From positions 1 to 22,878 of the forward strand of contig JBBQTU010000038.1 in the NCBI GenBank assembly GCA_038213005.1: a stretch of DNA of 22,878 nt, written 5' to 3'. Positions 14,115 through 22,334 of this stretch are shown piece after piece (the first letter of the stretch is position 1; each line of letters begins with the position of its first letter). The notes under the pieces were generated by a model. It worked only from the letters and a program-made list of their open reading frames with translations. It was not told where the DNA came from and did no database searches. The translations under genes were made by a program, and so were the position numbers. This DNA is from JBBQTU01 sp038213005 (lineage in GTDB: Bacteria > Planctomycetota > Phycisphaerae > Tepidisphaerales > Tepidisphaeraceae).

Positions 14115-15599
14115 ATGCCGACTCGCGTGAAAGCCCCGCGTCCGACCTCGCGCCGCAGCGTCGCGGCGACCGCTGCCAAGACCGGCCGACCCGCCCCGCG
14201 GCGGGGGAAACCGGTTCGCCAGCCCGTTGTCATCGAGCTTACGCCCGAGCAGAAGGCACGGGCGGCGGCTTCGTCCAGTTTCAACAAAGCCGTTCGCTTT
14301 CTCACCACGCTTACTGATTTTGAGCGACTCCGCATCGTGCGCTACAACTCCCAGAATTTCGATCTGGACCGGATGCGCAATCTCCTCAAGAAACTCGGAA
14401 ACCCCCAGGACCAGTTCAAGTCGATCCATGTGGCGGGCACCAAGGGCAAAGGCAGCACGTGCTCAATGATCGCCTCGATGCTGCAGGCCTGCGGCTATAA
14501 GGTGGGACTCTATACCAGCCCGCATCTGGTGGACCTGCGCGAGCGCATCCAAGTGAACGGCGAGATCATCCCGCAGGCTGACTTCGGGCGACTGGTCCGG
14601 CACCTTGAGCCGTTGGTGGGCAAGACCAAGCCGTCGCCGACGTATTTCGACGTGCTGACGGCCGTCGCGTTTCAATATTTCGCCGAGCAGAAGATCGACT
14701 TCGGCGTCATTGAGACTGGGCTGGGCGGTCGCCTGGACAGCACGAACGTGATCAAGCCAGAAGTCTGTGCGATCACCAGCATCAGCAAGGACCACATCCA
14801 GCAGCTCGGCGGCACGCTTGAGAAGATCGCCGAAGAGAAGGCCGGCATCTTCAAGCCTGGTATTCCCGCCGTCACGGTCCTGCAGGAGCCTGGCGTTGAG
14901 GCAGTGTTCAAGCGCGTGGCGGAGAAGGTTGGGGCGCCATTGGACATCGCGGGCAAGACCATCGAGTTCAGCTACCGGTTTGAGTCGACTCGGCCGCTGG
15001 GGCCGCACAATCGCGTCTGTCTCACGACGCCGCTGAGCAAGTACGAGCATCTGGCGGTGCCGCTGATGGGCGAGCACCAGGCCATCAACTGCGGACTGGC
15101 CCTGAGTGTCATCGATAAGCTCAAGGGTCGGGGCTTCGCCATCAGCGACGCAAAGGTGATCGAAGGCCTTGGCAAGACCCGCGTGCCTGGCCGGATGGAG
15201 ATGATCTCGCAGACGCCGCGCGTCATTGTCGATTGCGCCCATAACGCCGCCAGCGTCGACGCGGCGATGCGCGCCATTGGGCAGCATGTTCCGTACGACT
15301 CGCTGATCGTGATCTTCGGCTGCTGCCAGGACAAGGACGTGGCGGGCATGCTCGAACGAATCAGCGCTGGTGCCGACAAGGTGATCTTCACGCCGGTGCA
15401 GAGCATTCGCACGGCCAGCCCCGATGAACTGGCTGCCAGCTATACCGAACTGTACGGCAAGATGGCGCAGGTGGCACCGACGCTCGAGGAGGCACTAGTT
15501 ATCGCCAATCGTGCTGTGACCAAGGAAGACCTGATCTGCATCACAGGCAGCTTTTTCCTCGTTGGTGAAGCCAAGCGTTTGTTCGCCGCGAAGGCATGA
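14115..15599 (+). CDS. folC: Bifunctional folylpolyglutamate synthase/dihydrofolate synthase FolC
   Basis: FolC adds glutamate to dihydropteroate and to folates. The 494-residue protein has the Mur-ligase-like fold: core start FNKAVRFLTTL near 56, P-loop AGTKGKGSTCS (107-117), FDVLTAVAFQYFAE, GVIETGLGGRLDSTN, ITSISKDH, GEHQAINCGLAL, TRVPGRMEMI and DCAHNAASVDA. An extra ~55 residues at the N-terminus are basic and Ala/Pro/Arg-rich and are not part of the enzyme. No other ATG lies before the core. AAGGA is close to the ATG, and a weak TTGCAG-17-TAAGAT promoter (14077-14105) would give a very short leader. Its stop overlaps miaB by ATGA, so the two are translationally coupled. Confidence 0.95.
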   Translation: MPTRVKAPRPTSRRSVAATAAKTGRPAPRRGKPVRQPVVIELTPEQKARAAASSSFNKAVRFLTTLTDFERLRIVRYNSQNFDLDRMRNLLKKLGNPQDQFKSIHVAGTKGKGSTCSMIASMLQACGYKVGLYTSPHLVDLRERIQVNGEIIPQADFGRLVRHLEPLVGKTKPSPTYFDVLTAVAFQYFAEQKIDFGVIETGLGGRLDSTNVIKPEVCAITSISKDHIQQLGGTLEKIAEEKAGIFKPGIPAVTVLQEPGVEAVFKRVAEKVGAPLDIAGKTIEFSYRFESTRPLGPHNRVCLTTPLSKYEHLAVPLMGEHQAINCGLALSVIDKLKGRGFAISDAKVIEGLGKTRVPGRMEMISQTPRVIVDCAHNAASVDAAMRAIGQHVPYDSLIVIFGCCQDKDVAGMLERISAGADKVIFTPVQSIRTASPDELAASYTELYGKMAQVAPTLEEALVIANRAVTKEDLICITGSFFLVGEAKRLFAAKA

Positions 15600-17095
15600 T
15601 GAAGCTGTTCCTCGAAACCTTCGGCTGTCAGATGAACGTGCTGGACAGCGAGTTGGTCCTGAACCAGCTTCGGGCGATGGGGTACGAACAGACGGCAGTA
15701 CGTGACCAAGCCGATGTCGTGCTGTTTAACACCTGTTCGGTTCGTGAACATGCCGAGCAGAAGGTCTGGTCGCGACTGGGCGAACTGCGCGAGACCAAGG
15801 GTCTGAGGCCCCATATCGTGATCGGCCTGATCGGTTGCATGGCGGAGCGCGAGGGCGATGCCATCTTCCGCCGTTACCCGCACCTGGACATCCTGTGCGG
15901 CCCTGGAGAGCTGGACCAGCTCCCGGCGATGATCCAGACGGCTACGCTGTCCAACGGCGTGGCGGCCGAGTCTCCAATCTCGAATCCCGAATCTGAAATC
16001 TCAAGTCGCAGATCGAAGATCAAGAGACACCAATCTGCGCTGATGTCACCGGACATTCGCCGAGCCCCTGTTCTGGCCGGGGCGGACGACAACCTGGAAT
16101 CGCTGGATCTGGCCCGCAGTGTGTCGGCAGCGGACGGCTCGACGCAGGCCTACGTGCGGATTACGCGCGGGTGCAACAAATTCTGCTCCTACTGCGTGGT
16201 TCCCTATACCCGTGGGCCGGAAGTGCATCGCCCACCGGAGAACATCGTCCAGGAAGTGAGAAAGCTGGCCGACGCCGGCATGCTCGAGGTGACGCTGCTG
16301 GGGCAGACGGTGAATCATTACGCGTATCGCCGCGGCGATGGTCGAACGACGACTTTCGCGGAGCTTCTCCACCAGATTCACGAGGCGGTGCCGCACCTGC
16401 CGCGACTTCGGTTTGTGACCAGCTTCCCCCGAGATTTCACAGACGAAGCGCTGCAGGCGATGCGAGACTGCTCGCGCATCTGTCACTATCTGCACATCCC
16501 TGCCCAGCACGGCAGCGATCGGCTGCTGAAGATGATGAATCGGGGTTATACGGTGGCTGAGTACCGAAACCTGATCGACCGGGCTCGGTCGTACATGCCT
16601 GACATCTGTATCGCCAGCGATTTCATCGTGGGCTTTCCGACTGAGACGGACGAGGAGTTTGGGCAGATGGTGGAGCTGGTGCGATACTGCCGATTCAAGA
16701 ACAGTTTCATCTTCAAGTATTCGCCGCGGCCGGGCACCAGCGCCATGCAGAGATACGCCGACGATGTGCCCGAGGAGGTCAAGCGGAAGCGGAATAACGA
16801 ACTGCTGGCAGTGCAGGGCGAGGTGTGTGCGGCCAATAACACGGCGATGATCGGGCGGTGGGTGGAGGTGATGGTGGAGGGGGCGGGCACGCTCCAGAGT
16901 CCGCCGGTGGCCCCCGGGAAAGTCGAGCTCGGCTGGGAGAAGCGGCGGGGCGGTCCGGAAAAGTATCAGATGCTGGGGCGGACGCGCGGCGACCAGATCG
17001 TTGCGTTTGACGGCGACGTTTCGATGAAGGGCTGCCTGCTGAACGTTCGTATCACGGGCGCACGGAAGATGACTCTGTTTGGCGAGCTGGCCTGA
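15596..17095 (+). CDS. miaB: tRNA-2-methylthio-N6-dimethylallyladenosine synthase MiaB
   Basis: MiaB is a radical-SAM enzyme that methylthiolates i6A37 of tRNAs reading UNN codons. The 499-residue protein has the N-terminal UPF0004 domain with cluster cysteines C11, C47 and C81. The radical-SAM motif is C193-x3-C197-x2-C200 (GCNKFCSYC), followed by VVPYTRGPE, LLGQTVNHY, HIPAQHGSDRLLKMMNRGYT and IVGFPTETDEEF. A TRAM domain closes the protein from about residue 425. The linker between the first two domains (about 118-180) is much longer than in Escherichia coli MiaB, and residues about 126-147 are encoded by a short dispersed-repeat sequence. The start overlaps folC by 4 nt. An ATG at 15599 is an equally possible start. 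Confidence 0.96.
   Translation: MMKLFLETFGCQMNVLDSELVLNQLRAMGYEQTAVRDQADVVLFNTCSVREHAEQKVWSRLGELRETKGLRPHIVIGLIGCMAEREGDAIFRRYPHLDILCGPGELDQLPAMIQTATLSNGVAAESPISNPESEISSRRSKIKRHQSALMSPDIRRAPVLAGADDNLESLDLARSVSAADGSTQAYVRITRGCNKFCSYCVVPYTRGPEVHRPPENIVQEVRKLADAGMLEVTLLGQTVNHYAYRRGDGRTTTFAELLHQIHEAVPHLPRLRFVTSFPRDFTDEALQAMRDCSRICHYLHIPAQHGSDRLLKMMNRGYTVAEYRNLIDRARSYMPDICIASDFIVGFPTETDEEFGQMVELVRYCRFKNSFIFKYSPRPGTSAMQRYADDVPEEVKRKRNNELLAVQGEVCAANNTAMIGRWVEVMVEGAGTLQSPPVAPGKVELGWEKRRGGPEKYQMLGRTRGDQIVAFDGDVSMKGCLLNVRITGARKMTLFGELA
15970..16038 (+). repeat. AATCTSAAATC-type short repeat embedded in miaB
   Basis: The stretch is a chain of degenerate 7-8-nt units (CCAATCT, CGAATCC, CGAATCT, GAAATCT, then CAGATCG and AAGATCA). 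This style of sequence is common between genes in planctomycetes and other bacteria. Here it sits inside the miaB frame and encodes the Ser/Glu/Arg/Lys-rich linker from about residue 126. Its AT-rich composition differs from the neighbouring codons. The reading frame stays open. Confidence 0.65.
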
Positions 17096-17169
17096 CCTTT
17101 CGCAGTCGGCCTGACGGCGCAAGGGCTGGCAGTTCCCGCGACTCCAATCGCTGCTGGGCGCCTGGCTTG

Positions 17170-17529
17170 CTACCCCTGGTACTCGCACGATGAGGTGCAT
17201 GTCTCGTACACGATGATGGTCGCAAGCAGGGGCAGGTGCGGCTTGATGTGGTCCCACAGCCAGCGGGCCAGGACCTCGCTGGTGGGGTTCTCGAGCCCTT
17301 TGATTTTGTTGAGGTAGTAGTGGTCAAGCTGCTTCACGATCGGATCGACCGCGTGCTTGATCTCACCGTAGTCGACGAGATATCCCTTGGCTTCCTCCAC
17401 CTCGCCCGCCACGATGATATCGAAGCGGAAGGAGTGTCCGTGGAGGCGCCTGCACTTGTGCCCGTCCGGGAAGGTGGGCAGGTCGTGCGCGGCTTCAAAC
17501 CCGAACGTCTTGGATAAGCGGACTTTCAT
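17170..17529 (-). CDS. queD: 6-carboxy-5,6,7,8-tetrahydropterin synthase QueD
   Basis: QueD converts 7,8-dihydroneopterin triphosphate to 6-carboxytetrahydropterin, an early step of queuosine and 7-deazaguanine synthesis. The 119-residue protein starts at ATG 17529 (MKVRLSKTFGFEAAHDLP). Zinc ligands are H15, H30 and H32 (LHGHSF), and the catalytic cysteine is C26 in GHKCRRLHGH, which separates it from eukaryote-type PTPS. LDHYYLN and the C-terminal YETCTSSCEY complete the family pattern. A frame to 17568 adds 13 residues that do not resemble the family. There is no clear ribosome binding site. It converges with miaB, another tRNA-modification gene, across 74 bp; other que genes are not in the window. 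Confidence 0.94.
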   Translation of the reverse strand: MKVRLSKTFGFEAAHDLPTFPDGHKCRRLHGHSFRFDIIVAGEVEEAKGYLVDYGEIKHAVDPIVKQLDHYYLNKIKGLENPTSEVLARWLWDHIKPHLPLLATIIVYETCTSSCEYQG

Positions 17530-17651
17530 GAGAGCGGCAGATTGTAGGGAGTCGCCGGGCCGATGCAAAGCAGGCCGGCGGTGGCCGCGAGGCTTGGCTC
17601 GCGGTCCCGCTATCTCTGCGTCTCGGCGGCTCTGCTTGAGGAAAGAATTAG

Positions 17652-17720
17652 ACCGCGGATTTCGCGGATTTACGCGGATAAAACATGCATTTATCCACGT
17701 CCATCCGCGTCATCCGCGGT
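17652..17720. repeat. Long imperfect inverted repeat of CGCGGATTT type
   Basis: Two 31-bp arms (17652-17682 and 17690-17720) are inverted copies with six mismatches by eye, around the 7-nt loop ACATGCA. The arms are built of repeated GCGGAT blocks and end in ACCGCGG/CCGCGGT. The translation of one strand (RISRIYADK) is a pattern I recognise from spurious short proteins in many bacterial genomes. It lies 61 bp after the mdh stop and could act as its terminator. Confidence 0.85.
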
Positions 17721-17780
17721 CAACTTCTTCTTCGCTTCCGCTTCGCGCTATCGCGGTTGTGTGCGATCACACGAAAGAGC

Positions 17781-18755
17781 TTACAGTTTTACGCTGGCGA
17801 CCAGGTCCTTCACGTGCTGGACGGAGGTCTGGAAGGCGGTCTTCTCTTCGCCTTGGAGCTCGACCTCAAGGATCTTCTCGACGCCGCTACTGCCCAGGAC
17901 GCAGGGCACGCCGACGAAGTAGCCGCCGATGCCGAATTCCTTGTCGCAGTAGGCAGCGCACGGCAGGATGCGCTTCTTGTCCTTGATGATGGCTTCGGCC
18001 ATTTGCACGGTGGCAGCGGCGGGGGCGTAGTAGGCCGAGCCGGTGCGCAGGAGCTTGACGATCTCAGCGCCGCCGTCGCGGGCACGCTGGATGATCTGGG
18101 CCAGACGCTCGGGCTTGACGAGCTGGGTGATGGGGATGCCGCCGGCGAAGGTGTAGCGGGCCAGGGGGACCATGTCATCGCCGTGGCCGCCCAGCAGCAG
18201 GGCCTGAACGTCTTCGACCGAGCAGCCGACTTCTTCGGCCAGGAAGCTGCGGAAGCGGGCCGTGTCAAGCACGCCGGCCTGTCCCAGGACGCGGTTGGTG
18301 GGGAAGCCGCTCTTCTTCCACGCGACGTAGACCATCGCATCCAGGGGGTTGCTGACAACGATCAGCACGGCCTTGGGCGAAGCCTTGGCGACCTTCTCGG
18401 CGACCTCGCCGACGATCTTGGTGTTGGTGGCGATCAGGTCGTCGCGGCTCATGCCGGGCTTACGCGGAATGCCGGCGGTGATGATCACCACATCGCTGTC
18501 GGCGGTGGCGGCGTAGTCACTGGTGCCGGTGAACTTGCAGTCGTTGCCGCAGACAGGGCTGGACTCGTACAGATCCAGGGCCTTGCCGGCCGGCATGGTG
18601 TTGGGAACGACCTGGTCGTTGCCGTCCTTGTCCTTGATTCGGATCTCGGGGATGTCCACGAGAACGACATCGGCCAGTTCCTGACTGAGGATCCAATGTG
18701 CGCAGGTGGCACCGACGTTTCCGGCTCCAATGATGCTGATTTTCGCTCGACGCAT
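17781..18755 (-). CDS. mdh: Malate dehydrogenase (LDH-like type)
   Basis: The enzyme interconverts malate and oxaloacetate with NAD. The 324-residue protein has the Rossmann motif IGAGNVGAT (9-17) and D34, which favours NAD. The substrate loop GIPRKPGMSRDDL has Arg where lactate dehydrogenases have Gln, so malate is the likely substrate. VVSNPLDAM, GVLDTARFR (catalytic Asp) and LGGHGDDMVPL (catalytic His) follow. Between VDIPE and GKALDL there are about 15 extra residues (around 38-52, charged, IRIKDKDGNDQ) compared with usual members. AAAAGGAG precedes the ATG. It starts 18 nt after uppS on the same strand, so the two may be cotranscribed. Confidence 0.95.
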   Translation of the reverse strand: MRRAKISIIGAGNVGATCAHWILSQELADVVLVDIPEIRIKDKDGNDQVVPNTMPAGKALDLYESSPVCGNDCKFTGTSDYAATADSDVVIITAGIPRKPGMSRDDLIATNTKIVGEVAEKVAKASPKAVLIVVSNPLDAMVYVAWKKSGFPTNRVLGQAGVLDTARFRSFLAEEVGCSVEDVQALLLGGHGDDMVPLARYTFAGGIPITQLVKPERLAQIIQRARDGGAEIVKLLRTGSAYYAPAAATVQMAEAIIKDKKRILPCAAYCDKEFGIGGYFVGVPCVLGSSGVEKILEVELQGEEKTAFQTSVQHVKDLVASVKL

Positions 18756-18773
18756 AACAATGCTCCTTTTGGG

Positions 18774-19541
18774 TTACCTGGCGTTGATTCCGCCGAAGCG
18801 GCGCTCCCGGGATGCAAACTCGCGAAGGGCGGTGTGCAGGTCGGCCGGGGTGAAATCAGGCCAGAGGGTCTGGGTTACATAAATTTCGGCATAGCTCAAC
18901 TGCCAGAGAAGGTAGTTGCTCAGTCGCATCTCGCCGGCGGTGCGGATCAGGAGATCCGGATCGCAGAGGCCGGCCGTGTAGAGGTGGGCATCGATGGCGG
19001 CTTCGTCGATCGCCTCGATGTCTATCTTGCCGGCGCGGACCTCGGTCGCGATGGCGCGCACGGCGTCGACGATCTCGGCCCGGCTACCGTAGTTGACGGC
19101 CAGCGTGAGGGTCAGGCCGGTGTTGCCAGCGGTGGCATCGATGGTTTCCTGCACGCCCTGGACGACTTGGGCCGGCAGGCCTTCGTGGCGGCCGATCTGG
19201 CGGAAGCGGATGTTGTTCTTCTGCAGGGTGGGCAGTTCGCCGCGGAGATAGTCCACGTACATGCCCATGAGGAACGCGACCTCATCGGGTGGGCGCTTCC
19301 AGTTCTCGGTGGAGAAGGAATAGAGCGTCAGGCAGCGTGGGCTGCCCATCTGGGTGTTCAAACGTGCGGACTCGGTCACGATGTCGCGGACGACCTGTGC
19401 GCCGTGCTGATGTCCGAACACGCGTGGCTGTCCCTGTCTGCGAGCCCAGCGGCCATTGCCATCCATGATGATGGCAATGTGAGCCGGAAGGCGAGCGGCG
19501 GGGATGTCAGGTAGCGGATTGATCATACGATCGGGTTCCAT
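18774..19541 (-). CDS. uppS: Undecaprenyl diphosphate synthase (cis-prenyltransferase)
   Basis: UppS extends farnesyl diphosphate with isopentenyl units in cis to make the C55 lipid carrier of peptidoglycan synthesis. The 255-residue protein shows HIAIIMDGNGRWA with catalytic D27, GHQHGAQ, LYSFSTENWKRP, LAVNYGSRAEI and the C-terminal DLLIRTAGEMRLSNYLLWQ with SYAEIY. These are the conserved regions of the family in order. Start ATG 19541 is kept; ATG at residue 6 is an alternative and neither has a strong ribosome site. No cdsA or dxr follows, unlike the common arrangement; mdh follows instead. Confidence 0.95.
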   Translation of the reverse strand: MEPDRMINPLPDIPAARLPAHIAIIMDGNGRWARRQGQPRVFGHQHGAQVVRDIVTESARLNTQMGSPRCLTLYSFSTENWKRPPDEVAFLMGMYVDYLRGELPTLQKNNIRFRQIGRHEGLPAQVVQGVQETIDATAGNTGLTLTLAVNYGSRAEIVDAVRAIATEVRAGKIDIEAIDEAAIDAHLYTAGLCDPDLLIRTAGEMRLSNYLLWQLSYAEIYVTQTLWPDFTPADLHTALREFASRERRFGGINAR

Positions 19542-19580
19542 ACAACGATGCCTGGATAGGGAGGAAACCCCCTCCCTAGC

Positions 19581-19598
19581 CCTCCCCCAAGGGGGAGG
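19581..19598. terminator. CCTCCCCC-aa-GGGGGAGG palindrome after purA
   Basis: A perfect 8-bp palindrome with a 2-nt loop lies about 80 bp after the purA stop and just upstream of uppS. It is preceded by CCCTCCCTAGC on the + strand. Similar CCCTCCCCCAAGGGGGAGG units are widespread intergenic repeats, and a relative (CCTCCCCCAAGGGGCGG) is at 677-693. It may end purA transcription. Confidence 0.5.
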
Positions 19599-19677
19599 CG
19601 ACCACTCTCCAGCTCCTCATCCGAGGGCTTGGGAGCAACGTCACGATCATAGGCTACGGCATTTCCCAGGCAATACA

Positions 19678-20976
19678 CTACCGCATAATCGTCGCGCTAC
19701 GCTCGGGCGAGACGCTGACCATGCGGATCGGCGCGCCGACCAGTGACTCAAGCCTCTTCACATAGTTCTGTGCGGCCAAGGGCAGATCCTCGAAGCGGCG
19801 GATGGCAGAGAGGTCCTCGTTCCAGCCGGGCATCGACTCGTAGACCGGCTGAACCTGCGCCAGGCTGTCCATATCCGCGCGGAAGCCGTCCAGAATCTTC
19901 CCATCCTGCTTGTAGTCCACGCAGATCTTCAGTTCGTCCACACCGGTAAGCACATCCAGCAGCATCATCGCAATGGCGGTGACGCCGCAGAGTTCCACCG
20001 AGTATCGCACGGCGACGGCGTCGAACCAGCCGCAGCGGCGGGGCCGGCGAGTGGTGGTGCCATATTCGTTGCCACGCTCGCGGATGTAGTTGCCGATGGC
20101 GTTGTCCTGCTCGGCGGGGAAGGGGCCTCCGCCGACGCGGGTGGTGTACGCCTTCATGATCCCGACGAAGTTCTTGCAGACCTGCGGCGGAGCGCCGGCT
20201 CCGGTGTAGATGCCCAGGGCCGAGCAGTTCGAGCTGGTGACAAACGGATAGGTTCCGTGGTCGACATCCAAGAGAACGGCGTGGGCGCCTTCGAAGAGGA
20301 TTTTGCGGCCGGCCTTGAAGGCGTCGATCAGCAGACGGCTGGTGTCGCAGACAAACGGGGCGATGCGCCGGCCGAAGCCGCGGTATTGCTCGAAGATGGC
20401 GTCGGCGTCCAGCGCCGGAAGGTCATAGAGGGACTCAAAGAGCTTGTTACGGTCGGCGAGGATGGTAACGATCTTCTCGCGAAGAAGCTTTTCATCCACC
20501 AGATCGGCGACGCGGATGGCGGTGCTGCGGTGCATCTTGTCGGCGTAACAGGGGCCGATGCCGCGGCGGGTGGTGCCGATGGATTTGCCACTGGCAGCGC
20601 GGGTTTCGCGGGCGCCGTCTTCCATCTTGTGCCAGGGCATGACCACGTGGGTCTTGTAGCTGATGCGGAGGTTGGCGGGGGTGATGGTGACGCCGCGCGC
20701 TGTGAACTCGTCAATCTCCTTGAACAGGGCCTCGGGTTCCAGCACGACGCCATTGGCGACGAGGTTCATGATGCCGGGGCGAAAAATGCCGACGGGCAGG
20801 AGGTGGGTGGAATATTTTTGATCGTCAATCTTGACGGTGTGGCCGGCGTTGGCTCCGCCGCAGTAGCGGACGACCATCTGGGCATCCTGGGCGAGGTAAT
20901 CGACGATCTTGCCCTTGCCTTCGTCGCCCCACTGGAGCCCAAACACACAAGCATTGCCATCCAGGAATGGATTCAC
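19678..20976 (-). CDS. purA: Adenylosuccinate synthetase
   Basis: PurA joins IMP and aspartate using GTP in the first committed step to AMP. The start is GTG at 20976 (VNPFLDGNACVFGLQWGDEG), giving 432 residues, the normal length; the longer frame to 21090 adds a region unlike the family. Motifs are the P-loop QWGDEGKGK, CGGANAGHTV, GTTRRGIGPCYADK, EGAHAVLLDVDHGTYP, TRVGGGPFPAE, and GTTTRRPRRCGWFD with the C-terminal SVSPERSATI. It is separated from uppS by ~135 bp with a hairpin, so it is probably a single-gene unit with its own promoter at 21064-21090. Confidence 0.95.
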   Translation of the reverse strand: MNPFLDGNACVFGLQWGDEGKGKIVDYLAQDAQMVVRYCGGANAGHTVKIDDQKYSTHLLPVGIFRPGIMNLVANGVVLEPEALFKEIDEFTARGVTITPANLRISYKTHVVMPWHKMEDGARETRAASGKSIGTTRRGIGPCYADKMHRSTAIRVADLVDEKLLREKIVTILADRNKLFESLYDLPALDADAIFEQYRGFGRRIAPFVCDTSRLLIDAFKAGRKILFEGAHAVLLDVDHGTYPFVTSSNCSALGIYTGAGAPPQVCKNFVGIMKAYTTRVGGGPFPAEQDNAIGNYIRERGNEYGTTTRRPRRCGWFDAVAVRYSVELCGVTAIAMMLLDVLTGVDELKICVDYKQDGKILDGFRADMDSLAQVQPVYESMPGWNEDLSAIRRFEDLPLAAQNYVKRLESLVGAPIRMVSVSPERSATIMR

Positions 20977-21063
20977 GTTCAGACCTCGGTTGGTTTTCCA
21001 ATGGGACAGGCCAAAACAGGCCTGAAAACAGGCGGCATGCCGTCCCTCAGGACGTAGGTCGAG

Positions 21064-21090
21064 ATTATGAGACAATGGTGAAAGTGTCAA
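21064..21090 (-). promoter_or_regulatory. Candidate sigma70-type promoter of purA
   Basis: Read on the - strand, TTGACA (21090-21085) is followed after 15 nt by CATAAT (21069-21064); with 17-nt spacing the -10 would be TAATCT. The -35 is a perfect consensus. The leader to the GTG at 20976 is about 80 nt and holds a CAGGCC-aaaaca-GGCCTG palindrome just ahead of the start region. Confidence 0.5.
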
Positions 21091-21211
21091 GGCGGAAAGG
21101 CCATTTCTCGCGTAGGCCGTGAGAATCTGCTGCGCGGCGAGGTCCCAGGAGCGGCAGAAGGCGACGGTCTATCAGTGGACACAGGAGCCGGAAGTCTGAG
21201 TGCGGCTACAG

Positions 21212-22327
21212 CTATATACACCCGGCCAATAGCTCGGTGAACGGCTTGTGCACATCCACGGTCTGGCCCTGGCGGCTGCTGTGTCTGGCCGCGTCGATCA
21301 GCAGCGTCGTCGGCAGGACGGATCTGGCTGTGACGGCAGGTGGGCCTTCGCCTCGGGCGGCCGCGGCGAAGGCACGCCAGATGTCGCTCTCGCTGAGGCC
21401 GGGCGGGGCCATCGGTGGCAGCGTGATCGCTGTAGCGGGGTTACCGGTGCTTGTGGCGGGGGCGGGCGTCGCGGAGAGATCGGCCCAGGCGCTGACGTCA
21501 AACGTGAGGCTTGATGGGCTCTGGACCGTTCCGCGAGCTGCGTCGATGTGCCACCGCGGGAGCGGCAGGGCGGTGGTGCAGTTGATCTCCAGGAGCCCGA
21601 CCGCGCCGTCGTCAAAGTCAATACACAGGCGTGCGAAGTCGTCACAGTCGCTGGACCACACATTGGCGCGCAGTTGGGCAAACACACGGACTGGCTTGGC
21701 GGGCAGCATCAGTTGCCACAACTGATCGACGAAATGGGATCCCCAGTCGTAAAGCCCGCCGCCGCCGAAGGCCGCTTCGTTCCGCCAGTTGGGGCGATAC
21801 TCACGGGCGGCCGGGCCGACGCAACTGGCGTATTGATGCAGACGCGATTCGACGTTGAGCCATCTGCCCAGCACTCCGCTCGTCTTCACCTCGCGAATGC
21901 GGAGGTAGTCGGCATCCCAGCGGCGGTTGTGGAATACACTCAGGACGCGATGGGAGTTTTCGGCTTGCTGCACCATGGCCGTCGCCTGGGTCAGGTCCAG
22001 TGCCATCGGCTTCTCGACCATGACATGCAGGGCCTGCCCGCGCCTGCGGTCGGCCGACAGCGCCGCCATCACCTGCTGATGGTGCATGGCCGAGGGAGTT
22101 GAGACCAGCACCGCGTCGAGGTCGGGCAGGTCGATGAGATGCTGCCACTGCTGGATGAACTGGACATCTCGGCCGGCGAGCGTCGGATGGGCAGCGGCCT
22201 TCGCCAGGCGCAAAGGCGTGGGATCGCACACGGCCACGACCTCGGCGGTATCGCTGGCCGCGATCCAGCCGGCGTGCTCTGCGCCAATGCGTCCGAATCC
22301 GATGATGCCAACGCGCAGCGGGTTCAT
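21212..22327 (-). CDS. Gfo/Idh/MocA family NAD(P)-dependent oxidoreductase
   Basis: Members oxidise or reduce sugars, inositols and related compounds. The start ATG 22327 gives 371 residues beginning MNPLRVGIIGFGRIGAEHAG, with the dinucleotide-binding GFGRIG right at the N-terminus. VVAVCDPTPLR, VLVSTPSAMHH and the diagnostic VEKPMALD follow, then the C-terminal alpha/beta domain with NRRWDADY and GGGLYDWGSHFVDQL. The substrate cannot be predicted. A Pro/Ala/Thr-rich stretch around residue 290 is likely a surface loop. It starts 7 nt after the MFS transporter stop, so the two form an operon and the transporter may carry its substrate. Confidence 0.9.
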   Translation of the reverse strand: MNPLRVGIIGFGRIGAEHAGWIAASDTAEVVAVCDPTPLRLAKAAAHPTLAGRDVQFIQQWQHLIDLPDLDAVLVSTPSAMHHQQVMAALSADRRRGQALHVMVEKPMALDLTQATAMVQQAENSHRVLSVFHNRRWDADYLRIREVKTSGVLGRWLNVESRLHQYASCVGPAAREYRPNWRNEAAFGGGGLYDWGSHFVDQLWQLMLPAKPVRVFAQLRANVWSSDCDDFARLCIDFDDGAVGLLEINCTTALPLPRWHIDAARGTVQSPSSLTFDVSAWADLSATPAPATSTGNPATAITLPPMAPPGLSESDIWRAFAAAARGEGPPAVTARSVLPTTLLIDAARHSSRQGQTVDVHKPFTELLAGCI

Positions 22328-22334
22328 GATCGGC

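Noticed and set aside
17690..17699. DnaA box-like TTATCCACG as part of a replication origin
   Set aside because: A single near-match within a dispersed inverted repeat, with no dnaA, dnaN or AT-rich unwinding region nearby.
17685..19514. A 609-residue open frame on the + strand
   Set aside because: It is antisense to mdh and uppS, which carry full family motifs. Its Gly/Asp/Val/Ala-rich composition is the mirror of high-GC codon bias.
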